Positions 14,715 through 22,632 of a DNA stretch of 28,583 bases are shown piece by piece. Below the pieces are notes generated by a model. The model was not told the DNA's origin, ran no database searches, and saw nothing but the letters and a program-made list of their open reading frames with translations. The position numbers and the translations under genes are program-made. This stretch comes from a virus: positions 1 to 28,583 of the IMG/VR virus record IMGVR_UViG_3300035160_000015; one strand, written 5' to 3'. Every line of letters begins with the position of its first letter. Position 1 is the first letter of the stretch.

Positions 14715-15069
14715 AGCAACTTTAGAAGAAGCACGAAAGCTACATGAAGTTAATCAGTTACGTTACAGAAGCGAAATATCTTTCATACTCAAGATTTTGG
14801 AAGATATAATGGTAGTTCCTATGAGCGATGTTTGGATTTATCCTGCATATCCCGAGGGTTTTATGGGAGTCGTTGGGGGAATGGAAATTGATGAGTTTGC
14901 ATCCCAAGATTATGTATACGTCATGGACGTTATAGACGGTTTAGTAACTATAAATCGTTATAAACCTGCAGGGTTTAATCCAAATGGAAGTTTAAGATTT
15001 AAGTCTGATGAGAAAGTAAGATTTGCTAGAGATGTAGGATTTGAAGATTATACATTCTGGCCATATTAA
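14698..15069 (+). CDS. Hypothetical protein
   Basis: A 123-residue soluble protein whose ATG lies within the end of the preceding gene; CGGAG lies 9 bases upstream. The N-terminus is a basic amphipathic helix (GRKLRATLEEARKLHEVN) and the rest is mixed, with aromatic and acidic residues (DVWIYPAYPEGFMGVVGG). No known motif or membrane segment. Tight overlap with the zinc-ribbon gene suggests co-expression. Confidence 0.65.
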   Translation: MGRKLRATLEEARKLHEVNQLRYRSEISFILKILEDIMVVPMSDVWIYPAYPEGFMGVVGGMEIDEFASQDYVYVMDVIDGLVTINRYKPAGFNPNGSLRFKSDEKVRFARDVGFEDYTFWPY

Positions 15070-15086
15070 TCTCTTGAAAGGAGAGA

Positions 15087-15479
15087 ATGATGCACGAAGG
15101 TATTACGATCTGGATTGTAGGGGATGTAAGTACTGGAAATGTTGGCTATAAAGCTCGTATGTTCGAGTACTTATTTTGGCATGACCTGGAGAACCTGTGG
15201 GTTTCTTCCGGGTTGTATGAGATTTTTTATAAGCGTTGTAACGTTTCGCTAATGGAGTTGGCTCCCCAGTTTGTTGCCGCCCTTGTCGACCTGCATATTT
15301 GTAAGAACGATTACAAGAGTAATATTCTTCAAGATCTAGACTGTATGGTCGGTTTAAATGGGGCTGGCAAGGAACTTATGGAAAACGCGTTAATAGAGAA
15401 GGCGCAGTGGTTATTAGCTGAGTTAATCTATAAAGCGAAGTTATATCCTCATTGTAAGTTAGTAACATCAGCTAAGTAG
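15087..15479 (+). CDS. Hypothetical protein
   Basis: A 130-residue protein with GAAAGGAG directly before a double ATG (15087/15090). The sequence has an N-terminal beta-like segment (GITIWIVGDVSTGNVG) followed by helices rich in leucine (FEYLFWHDLENLWVSSG, MENALIEKAQWLLAELI). It could suggest a helical binding domain, but no catalytic signature or membrane segment is evident. It sits in a co-directional cluster of conserved hypotheticals leading to the second DUF6353-like gene. Confidence 0.65.
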   Translation: MMHEGITIWIVGDVSTGNVGYKARMFEYLFWHDLENLWVSSGLYEIFYKRCNVSLMELAPQFVAALVDLHICKNDYKSNILQDLDCMVGLNGAGKELMENALIEKAQWLLAELIYKAKLYPHCKLVTSAK

Positions 15480-15487
15480 GAGTTAAT

Positions 15488-16075
15488 ATGACACGAATTA
15501 ACAGAGAGGAGTATCCCAGTAACTCCAAATCAAGGGGTACTCCTCAAAAGAAAAAAGCAGTTGCGCAGGGCAGAGTAATCAAGAAAAGAGAATCTATTCT
15601 TGGAAGGATATTTGGTGAAAATGCCCGAAGTGTTGGTAATTATGTGCTCTGGGATGTTATTATTCCAGCGGCTAAGAGCACAATTTCCGATATAATTTCA
15701 AATGGGATCGAAATGCTATTGTATGGGGAACCAGATCGACGCCATATTCGAAGAGATCGCGGAAGATCATATGTACGCTATAATAGTATATATGATGATA
15801 AGCGTCGTACAAGAACTTCGAGACAAAGGGCTAAATCTAAATTCGATGACATAGTATTCGAGACACATGGGGAAGCCGATGAAGTTTTGAGCCAATTAGT
15901 AGAGTGTATTGAAAACTATGAAGTCGCAACTGTGGCAGACTTCTACGATTTGGCAGGAATAAATAGTGATTGGGCAGATAACAAATACGGTTGGTATAAT
16001 CTTGCCCCATCGAAAGTTGAACGTGTTCGTGAGGGATATGTATTAGTACTCCCTCGTACAGAAGTGTTAGATTGA
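15488..16075 (+). CDS. Conserved basic phage protein
   Basis: A 195-residue protein with TAGGAG upstream. The first 40 residues are lysine/arginine-rich (GTPQKKKAVAQGRVIKKRES) and another basic block lies at about 80-118 (PDRRHIRRDRGR, KRRTRTSRQRAKS). The C-terminal domain contains FDDIVFETHGEADEVLSQL then VATVADFYDLAGINSDWADN, and a YGWYNL segment ending in VREGYVLVLPR. I recognise this C-terminal pattern from hypothetical proteins of Gram-positive phages and related elements, without a known function. Basic N-terminal and central regions would fit nucleic-acid or envelope association. Its stop overlaps the ribosome binding site of the DUF6353-like gene. Confidence 0.7.
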   Translation: MTRINREEYPSNSKSRGTPQKKKAVAQGRVIKKRESILGRIFGENARSVGNYVLWDVIIPAAKSTISDIISNGIEMLLYGEPDRRHIRRDRGRSYVRYNSIYDDKRRTRTSRQRAKSKFDDIVFETHGEADEVLSQLVECIENYEVATVADFYDLAGINSDWADNKYGWYNLAPSKVERVREGYVLVLPRTEVLD

Positions 16076-16086
16076 AAGGAGAAACG

Positions 16087-16992
16087 ATGAAAATCAAAGG
16101 TATTAAATTAGCCAGGGCAAAACTCCTAGCCCAGAAGCATTCACCAGAGTTATTAATGGCTGGTGGTATTGTCTGTGCTGTAGGTGCTGTTGCCTGGGCA
16201 GCCAAAGCGTCTTGGGCAGATGGTCCAAGGGTTTGGAAAAATTATAAATTTACAACGGAACAATTATCGCGGGCTCAAAACTGGAGTCCAACTGAAGAAG
16301 AGGAGAAAGATTTCGCACAATTCCAAACTATGGCTGCGGTTGAGATGGTCATGGGTATGGCAAAGGTGTATGGTCCAGCAGTAGTTTTGTTGGCTATGAG
16401 CATTGGAATGTTTGCTGGTTCGAACCGGATCCTCAATAAGCGATATGTCGGAGTACTTGGCGCATATAAATTGGTTGACGAAGGTTTCAAGAAATATCGT
16501 CAGCGCGTTATTGACGAGCTTGGTCCAGAGACGGATCACTATTTCCGATATTTGAAGAAGTCTGACAAAGATTTGTCGATTGTAGAGACGAAAGGCAAGA
16601 AAGAATTTAAGCCTCATGAGGAACAAGCAGATCTCCCAGGTGAAATTGAAGATCTAGAAGTTGGATCCATATATGCGCGTTGGTTCGATAATCACAGCGT
16701 GCAATGGCGAAACGATCAATCCCTAAATCATTATTTTTTGAGTGCCCAGCAGAACTTCATGAATGATATGCTTCATCTAAATGGACATTTATTCTTGAAT
16801 GAAGTTTATGATGTACTGGGCATTCCAAGATCTAAAGAAGGTGCCCTTGTTGGATGGGTTGAAGGGCATGGTGATAGCTTCGTTGACTTTGGGATATTTG
16901 ATCCTGTGAATAAGAAGTTTATTAATCGATATACAAACGAAGGCATTTTGTTGGATTTCAACGTTGATGGGATTATTTGGGATCTTATCTGA
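16087..16992 (+). CDS. DUF6353-like membrane protein (copy B)
   Basis: A 301-residue protein; ATG at 16087 is 5 bases after GAAAGGAG. Membrane segments lie at about 22-40 (SPELLMAGGIVCAVGAVAW) and 95-115 (YGPAVVLLAMSIGMFAGSN), followed by NRILNKRYVGVLGAYKLVD. The C-terminal domain holds FLNEVYDVLGIPRSKEGALV, the GWVEGHGDSFVDFGIF core and ends ILLDFNVDGIIWDLI. That is the form I associate with the phage DUF6353 family. Copy A (12574) shares the same architecture but is shorter and more divergent. After its TGA the same frame stays open for 41 codons. Confidence 0.8.
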   Translation: MKIKGIKLARAKLLAQKHSPELLMAGGIVCAVGAVAWAAKASWADGPRVWKNYKFTTEQLSRAQNWSPTEEEEKDFAQFQTMAAVEMVMGMAKVYGPAVVLLAMSIGMFAGSNRILNKRYVGVLGAYKLVDEGFKKYRQRVIDELGPETDHYFRYLKKSDKDLSIVETKGKKEFKPHEEQADLPGEIEDLEVGSIYARWFDNHSVQWRNDQSLNHYFLSAQQNFMNDMLHLNGHLFLNEVYDVLGIPRSKEGALVGWVEGHGDSFVDFGIFDPVNKKFINRYTNEGILLDFNVDGIIWDLI

Positions 16993-17104
16993 CTTGATGC
17001 GATAATCTTCGGGAAAGATTATATATTAGAGACCTGCGATCCTGAAGAGTATATTTATGACAATGGTCTCTACGATAGAAATCCTAGGAAAGGAGAGCTA
17101 GTAA

Positions 17105-17815
17105 ATGGACAAAACTAAAGTAGTTTATATTGTATTAGGGGCGGCAGCTGGAGGATTAGTTGGATATTTGGTAGGAGATTTTATCGCTACCAAGATTTAT
17201 AATTCGAGATTCGAAGTTAACGATGAATCAGTAGTTGTAGACGAATTAAATAAGTGGTTTCCTGAAGAGGATGACGGTATCGTTGTTCTCAAAGAAAACC
17301 AAGAAAAAGAACCTCCAGTAGGTGCACGAAGAATTATTAATTATGCGGCAGATAAAGGGAGTTTAGCAGAATTGGCTAGTAAGTATAAGGACGATGATAA
17401 GGTTGAAAAGATTCAGATAGTCGGAGAAGACGGCTTTGCTGAAACTAGATACCACGTTATCGAATTAACATTCTATGACGAAGATGGCGTATTTACCGAT
17501 GTTAACGGAGAAATGGTCATCAATCCTGCAGAATTGGTGGGAGAAGATTTACCATATCAGTTTGGGATAATGGATGGACAAGATCCGGATATTGTCTATA
17601 TTCTCAATCACAGCCTTACTGTGGCATATGAAGTAACTGCTGTTCACGGTAGTTATCAGGAATTAATTCTAGGCGATGAACCTGAACCAGAATTGCCACC
17701 TGATCCCCCGAAAACTACCAAATCAAAGCGAGCGCGCAGGGCTGCTACACCCAAACCGAAAGTCGATAAGGTAGATGATGAGACCGGAGAAGTCACATCA
17801 GAGGAACCGGAATAG
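17105..17815 (+). CDS. Membrane-anchored conserved phage protein
   Basis: A 236-residue protein with GAAAGGAG upstream. An N-terminal transmembrane anchor (VVYIVLGAAAGGLVGYLVGDF) is followed by an acidic soluble domain containing GDDLPYQFG-like spacing (GEDLPYQFGIMDGQDPDIVY, then ILNHSLTVAYEV). The C-terminal ~45 residues are low complexity, first acidic and proline-rich (EPEPELPPDPPK), then basic (KSKRARRAATPKPK). The DPD-IVY-I-N-H-x-L core recurs in uncharacterised phage proteins found together with DUF6353-like genes. It overlaps the next gene and ends a run of membrane-linked genes. Confidence 0.7.
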   Translation: MDKTKVVYIVLGAAAGGLVGYLVGDFIATKIYNSRFEVNDESVVVDELNKWFPEEDDGIVVLKENQEKEPPVGARRIINYAADKGSLAELASKYKDDDKVEKIQIVGEDGFAETRYHVIELTFYDEDGVFTDVNGEMVINPAELVGEDLPYQFGIMDGQDPDIVYILNHSLTVAYEVTAVHGSYQELILGDEPEPELPPDPPKTTKSKRARRAATPKPKVDKVDDETGEVTSEEPE

Positions 17816-18314
17816 TCCGGAGGAAGAATATTTTCTCTGGTTATGCGCTAAAGTGAATTGTAAAGAGGAGTGGATTGAAACTCTAAGAGAGCTTTATGAA
17901 ACTCCTTTTTTCTTTTCAGTAGCTAACGATGACAATAGAGGTAATGATGGATTCGATCTGAGAGATGAATTTTTAGATGAACATCTACTATCCGATACAA
18001 GTCTTATCAGTTTTTCTAACGTCTTAGAAGTATTAGTAGCTATTGCCCAGAGAATGGACTTTATTCTATTCGATCCGGATGTAGAAGAGAGTCAGACACC
18101 AGAATATTTTTGGGAATTGATAGAAAATTTAAAATTATTGCCGAATTCCCCCACAAATCGTATAAAAATTTCAAAATTCTTGAATAGGAAGTATTCTCCA
18201 GAAGGTATAGGTGGAATATTTCCCTTGAATGATACAGAAAGAGATCAAAGAGAAGTGGAAATTTGGTATCAGATGCAAGAATATATCACAAAGGAGATAT
18301 TAGAAGATGACTGA
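17778..18314 (+). CDS. Conserved hypothetical phage protein
   Basis: About 178 residues. Tandem ATGs occur at 17775 and 17778; AAGG at about 17768 favours the second. The conserved part appears to begin at EEYFLWLCAKVNC. Recognisable segments are PFFFSVANDDNRGNDGFDLR, VLVAIAQRMDFILFDPD, a YFWELIENLKL motif and the ending GGIFPLNDTERDQREVEIWY. I know this pattern from widespread phage hypotheticals in Gram-positive hosts. No catalytic motif is assigned. The start overlaps the preceding gene by 38 bp in another frame; no in-frame ATG, GTG or TTG lies between there and the conserved part. Confidence 0.7.
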   Translation: MRPEKSHQRNRNSPEEEYFLWLCAKVNCKEEWIETLRELYETPFFFSVANDDNRGNDGFDLRDEFLDEHLLSDTSLISFSNVLEVLVAIAQRMDFILFDPDVEESQTPEYFWELIENLKLLPNSPTNRIKISKFLNRKYSPEGIGGIFPLNDTERDQREVEIWYQMQEYITKEILEDD

Positions 18315-18585
18315 ATCAAATGTACGACAATATGTAGTAATCCCGGCTGGCGAAACTGTAGAAACAATGGCCGGAAAGGAAGTAGAAACCATCGAACTTC
18401 CTGCAGGTTATCGTAATGATGCCAATATGGCGAACTGGTATTACGCTAACAAAAAGGGTGGAGATCCGAATTCAACATGCGTAGCGTTTGAGGTATTTGC
18501 AGGTGTAAAACCTCCCGAACCAACTCCTCATAACCTTGAAGCACAGGATATTTATGTCGAAGAAGGGTGGAATTTAGACGAGTAA
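18307..18585 (+). CDS. Small hypothetical protein
   Basis: A 92-residue acidic protein overlapping the previous stop by 8 bp; AAAGGAG lies about 10 bases upstream. The sequence includes QYVVIPAGETVETMAGKEVE, NMANWYYANKKGGD and an acidic C-terminus (EAQDIYVEEGWNLDE). No membrane segment or known motif. It is the last gene before the iteron array, so its operon ends at or in the putative origin. Function unknown. Confidence 0.65.
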   Translation: MTESNVRQYVVIPAGETVETMAGKEVETIELPAGYRNDANMANWYYANKKGGDPNSTCVAFEVFAGVKPPEPTPHNLEAQDIYVEEGWNLDE

Positions 18586-18846
18586 AAGTGTAACATTTGT
18601 GACACTTTTGCTTTGGTGTTTTTCTCTCTGTAGCTAAGTAGGGTGAAAAGTGTGACAAAAAAGTGTAACATTGTGACACTTTTGAAACGAAAGTGTAACA
18701 GGCGATTTTGCCTTCTAAGGGTGTTTTTCGTAAACCTAAGCGATTTTGCGAGATTTTGTGACACTTTTGCACTTTTTCACCCTACCTTAGTTATAGAAAA
18801 AAATCATATATTTTAAAAGTTTTAAAATTTAAGCAAAAGTGTAACA
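18584..18846 (+). repeat. Iteron array (eight copies of AAAAGTGTAACA)
   Basis: Eight copies of a 12-bp motif, consensus AAAAGTGT(A/G)ACA, occur in both orientations. Forward copies: 18584-18595, 18646-18657, 18659-18670, 18689-18700, 18835-18846. Reverse copies (TGTGACACTTTT): 18598-18609, 18672-18683, 18757-18768. A longer arm, CTAAGTAGGGTGAAAAGTG (18634-18652), is repeated in reverse at 18770-18790 with two single-base insertions. GCGATTTTGC occurs twice (18702 and 18740). Such arrays are typical binding sites for a replication initiator or a cooperative regulator. Confidence 0.85.
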
Positions 18847-18864
18847 CGTTGAAAGGAGACCTGG
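18586..18864. other. Putative origin of replication
   Basis: This 279-bp gene-free interval combines the iteron array, a large inverted repeat and an AT-rich tract at 18791-18840 (runs such as AAAAAAATCATATATTTTAAAA) that could serve as an unwinding element. It lies directly before the helicase-primase-polymerase gene, the common place for a phage origin. The alternative is an operator controlling the replication gene. No TATAAT promoter of the P1-P6 type is found here. Origin function is inferred from layout. Confidence 0.65.
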
Positions 18865-21800
18865 ATGGATTTTTACCAAATCAAGCAAAGGTCAACCAGG
18901 AATGGTACCATAGAAATCTATCCTGACTTTAAGGTAACAAGGTCTAAGGATTTGATGGTTAGGGGGAAATCGTTTTATGCTATATGGGATGCTGAAAAGG
19001 GTCTTTGGTCTACGGACGAGTATGACGTTCAGAGATTAGTTGATAATGAGCTAATGGAAGAGCGTGCAAAAATCTTGAGAAGGACAGATGGTGTAATTCA
19101 TGTCAAGTTTATGAGCGATTTCTCAACAAATGCCTGGAGTAAGTACAGAACATATCTTGCCCATATTTCAGACAATGCGCATCAATTAGATGAGAATCTT
19201 ACTTTTCTAAATACACCTGTCAAAAAGACGGACTATGTTAGTCGAAGATTACCATATTCTCTAGAACCTGGAGAAACTGAGGCTTACGATAAGCTGATGA
19301 AAACTATATATTTGCCAGAGCAACGCCGAAAGCTCGAATGGGCTATAGGATCAATAGTTGCTGGTGAAGGTAAAGATATTCAGAAGTTTATTGTCCTTTA
19401 TGGTGAAGGTGGAAGTGGTAAGAGTACATTCTTAAACATATTGCAAAAACTTTTCGTTGGATATTACACCACATTTGAAGCTAAAGCATTGACGTCAAAC
19501 GCTAATGTTTTCTCTACAGAAGTGTTCCGTAATAATCCGCTTGTAGCTATACAACACGATGGAGATCTATCAAGGATTGAGGATAACACTAAGTTGAATT
19601 CGATTGTATCTCATGAAGAGATGACTATGAATGAGAAATATAAACCTAGCTATACGGCTAGAGTTAATTGTTTCTTATTTATGGCAACGAACAAACCTGT
19701 GAGAATCAGCGACGCTAAATCAGGAATTATTCGCAGATTGATAGATGTAACTCCTAGTGGTAAGAAAATTCCAATAAATCAATATCATAGCTTAATGTCA
19801 AGAATTGACTTTGAGTTAGGAGCAATAGCTGACAAGTGTCTTAAAATCTACAGGGAAATGGGGAAGAACTATTATTCTACCTATAGACCATTAAGTATGA
19901 TATTTCAAACAGACATATTCTTTAACTTTGTCGAAACAAACTACTATACGTTTTTACAACAAGATGGTGTTTCGCTTACTCAAGCTTGGACTATGTATAA
20001 AGAATTCTGCGAGGAATCTCTTATTGATTTTAAGTTACCACGTTATAAGTTTCGTGATGAGCTTAAGAATTACTTTAGAGAGTTTCTTCCTGTAACTAGG
20101 ATAGATAATAAACAGATAAGGAGTTATTATTCGGGTTTTATCGTAGATAAATTTAAAGATAAAGCCGAACAACAAGAAGAACCGCCTCCTGGCTGGTTGT
20201 CCTTAGATGATACTAAATCTATATTTGATGAGGTTGCTGCTGGGTACAAAGCTCAGTATGCCACAGAAAAATATGAAACTCCAGCTTCTCCATGGGACAA
20301 AGTATCTACAACCTTGAGTGATTTAGATACTAGTAAGTTGCATTATGTGCAAGTTCCTCTTAATCATATTGTAATAGACTTTGATATTCGAGACGATAAA
20401 GGAAAGAAATCAGCAGAACTGAATATTGAAGAAGCCAGTAAATGGCCTCCAACTTATGCTGAATTTAGCAAATCTCAGTGTGGAATACATTTACATTACA
20501 TATATGATGGTGATCCAGAAAGACTTAGTGCGCTATATGCGGAAGGAATAGAGGTTAAGGTTTTAAAGGGAAACTCAGCATTGCGAAGAAAACTTAGCAA
20601 ATGTAATAGTAACCCCATAGCAACTATTAAAACCGGTTTACCTTTGAAAGAAAAGAAGATGATTAACTTTGAGGTTGTTCAGTCTGAAAAAGGTATTAGG
20701 GATTTGATTATACGTAATCTAAATAAAGAAATACATCCAGGCACAAAACCTAGTGTTGACTTTATTTATAAGATTCTAGATGATGCCTATAATTCAGGAA
20801 AACCATATGACGTTAGAGATTTGCGACCCAGAGTTCTTAGCTTCGCAGCAAATAGTACGCACCAATCTCAGTACTGTGTTAAGCTTGTCAGTAAGATGAA
20901 GTTTAATTCTGAGGAAACAAGCGAAGATATAGGAGTCTATCAAGATGAACGAATTGCGTTCTTTGACGTTGAGGTTTTTCCTAATCTCTTCATCGTAAAC
21001 TGGAAGTACGAAGGCGAAGAGAATGAATGTGTTCACATGATTAATCCAACACCACAAGATGTGGAAGGATTACTCAAGCTTAAGTTAGTAGGCTTTAATA
21101 ACCGTCGATATGATAATCATATATTGTACGCTCGATATTTGGGGTATGATAATGATATGATTTATGATGTAAGTAGTCGGATTATTGATGGTTATAAGCG
21201 AGCCTTATTTACTGAGGCGTATAATTTGTCATATGCTGACGTCTACGACTTCAGCACTAAGAAACAAAGTTTGAAAAAGTTTCAATTGGAATTGGGGATT
21301 CATCACCAGGAATTAGGTATACCTTTTGATGAACCAATTGCTGAAGAACTTTGGCCTTTAGCTATAGAGTATTGCGATAATGATGTTATATCTACAGAAG
21401 CTGTTTTTCATGCTCGTAAACAGGATTTTATAGCTAGACAAATTTTGGCAGATCTAAGTGGGTTGACTGTAAATCATTCAACCCAAGCACACACAGCAAA
21501 GATTATATTTGGGAACGATAGAAATCCTCAAGAACAGTTTATCTATACTGATCTTAGTGAACAGTTTCCTGGCTATACATTCGATGCTGGTAAAAGTAGT
21601 TACCGTGGAGAAGATCCCGGTGAAGGAGGTTACGTTTATGCAGAGCCTGGGTGTTATGAAAAAGTTGCGTTACTTGATATTGCAAGCATGCATCCGAGTT
21701 CTATTGTTCTTCTTAAAATGTTCGGCCCATATACTGATATTTATGAAGAACTTATCAAAGCAAGATTGGATATTAAGCATGGAGATGTCGACAGTGCCGG

Positions 21801-22620
21801 AAAAAGATTCGGAGGGATATTTGAAGAACATCTTAAGAAAGGCGACAGTGAACTACGAAGTAGTCGCGAAGACTTAGCATATGCTCTTAAAATCGTAATC
21901 AATATTGTATACGGATTAACCTCTGCTAGTTTCTCTAATAAGTTTAGAGATTCTAGGAATGTTGATAATATTGTAGCAAAACGTGGTGCTTTATTTATGA
22001 TAGATTTAAAGCATGCAGTACAAGAGCAGGGCTATCAAGTCGCTCACATTAAGACTGATAGTATAAAAATACCAAAAGCTACAAAGAAGATTATAAATTT
22101 TGTAATCAAGTTTGGTAAGGAGTATGGTTATACTTTCGAACATGAGGCAACTTATGATCGGTTTTGTTTAGTGAACGACGCTGTATATATTGCGAGGAAA
22201 TCTACTGGAGACTGGGTGGCTGTAGGAAAAGAGTTTCAGCATCCATATGTATTTAAGACTTTATTTAGTAAAGAACCAATAGAGTTTGAAGACATGTGCG
22301 AAGTTAAAACTGTTACTACAGCTTTATATCTTGACTTCAACGAAGGGATGGACGAAGATGTACATAATTACCACTTTGTTGGACGAGCTGGTTCTTTCGT
22401 CCCGGTTGTCTCTGGTAGTGGTGGAGGTATTTTGCTACGAGAAAAGGACGGGAAATATTACGCTGCTTCGGGTACTAAGGGTTGGCGCTGGATGGAATCC
22501 AGCCTTGTACAAGAATTAGGAAAGGAGAATGATATTGATATAGAATATTTTAGAAAGTTAGTAGATAGTGCGGTAGATCATATTTCGGAGTACGTTGATT
22601 TTGAAACATTTGTAAATTGA
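18865..22620 (+). CDS. Fused SF3 helicase / primase-like / 3'-5' exonuclease / family B DNA polymerase
   Basis: A 1251-residue replication protein with GAAAGGAG upstream. Residues 1-170 resemble the region preceding D5-type helicases. Residues 180-188 are the Walker A GEGGSGKST (K186); HDGD at 231-234 and ATN at 274-276 are the SF3 Walker B and motif C positions. Residues about 505-570 fit an archaeo-eukaryotic primase core: D505-F-D507, then GIHLHY (H542, H544), then IEVKV (E563). Exonuclease motifs are D701-V-E703, NNRRYDN (D750) and YCDND (Y836, D840). Polymerase motif A is DIASMHPSS (D938), motif B K1009-x3-N1013-x2-YG1017, and motif C KTDS (D1065). FQHPYVFKTLF lies in the thumb region. 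All catalytic positions are kept. The primase call is the least certain part. Confidence 0.85.
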   Translation: MDFYQIKQRSTRNGTIEIYPDFKVTRSKDLMVRGKSFYAIWDAEKGLWSTDEYDVQRLVDNELMEERAKILRRTDGVIHVKFMSDFSTNAWSKYRTYLAHISDNAHQLDENLTFLNTPVKKTDYVSRRLPYSLEPGETEAYDKLMKTIYLPEQRRKLEWAIGSIVAGEGKDIQKFIVLYGEGGSGKSTFLNILQKLFVGYYTTFEAKALTSNANVFSTEVFRNNPLVAIQHDGDLSRIEDNTKLNSIVSHEEMTMNEKYKPSYTARVNCFLFMATNKPVRISDAKSGIIRRLIDVTPSGKKIPINQYHSLMSRIDFELGAIADKCLKIYREMGKNYYSTYRPLSMIFQTDIFFNFVETNYYTFLQQDGVSLTQAWTMYKEFCEESLIDFKLPRYKFRDELKNYFREFLPVTRIDNKQIRSYYSGFIVDKFKDKAEQQEEPPPGWLSLDDTKSIFDEVAAGYKAQYATEKYETPASPWDKVSTTLSDLDTSKLHYVQVPLNHIVIDFDIRDDKGKKSAELNIEEASKWPPTYAEFSKSQCGIHLHYIYDGDPERLSALYAEGIEVKVLKGNSALRRKLSKCNSNPIATIKTGLPLKEKKMINFEVVQSEKGIRDLIIRNLNKEIHPGTKPSVDFIYKILDDAYNSGKPYDVRDLRPRVLSFAANSTHQSQYCVKLVSKMKFNSEETSEDIGVYQDERIAFFDVEVFPNLFIVNWKYEGEENECVHMINPTPQDVEGLLKLKLVGFNNRRYDNHILYARYLGYDNDMIYDVSSRIIDGYKRALFTEAYNLSYADVYDFSTKKQSLKKFQLELGIHHQELGIPFDEPIAEELWPLAIEYCDNDVISTEAVFHARKQDFIARQILADLSGLTVNHSTQAHTAKIIFGNDRNPQEQFIYTDLSEQFPGYTFDAGKSSYRGEDPGEGGYVYAEPGCYEKVALLDIASMHPSSIVLLKMFGPYTDIYEELIKARLDIKHGDVDSAGKRFGGIFEEHLKKGDSELRSSREDLAYALKIVINIVYGLTSASFSNKFRDSRNVDNIVAKRGALFMIDLKHAVQEQGYQVAHIKTDSIKIPKATKKIINFVIKFGKEYGYTFEHEATYDRFCLVNDAVYIARKSTGDWVAVGKEFQHPYVFKTLFSKEPIEFEDMCEVKTVTTALYLDFNEGMDEDVHNYHFVGRAGSFVPVVSGSGGGILLREKDGKYYAASGTKGWRWMESSLVQELGKENDIDIEYFRKLVDSAVDHISEYVDFETFVN

Positions 22621-22632
22621 AAGGAGGTAAAA

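Noticed and set aside
15757-15784. TCGCG followed by TATAAT inside the gene at 15488
   Set aside because: Spacing is 17 nt rather than 14, GAAAAAC is absent, and it lies deep in coding sequence; probably chance.
18446-18772. Reverse-strand frame of 108 codons across the iteron array
   Set aside because: Its sequence is dictated by the repeats, it has no ribosome binding site, and it partly overlaps a better-supported forward gene.
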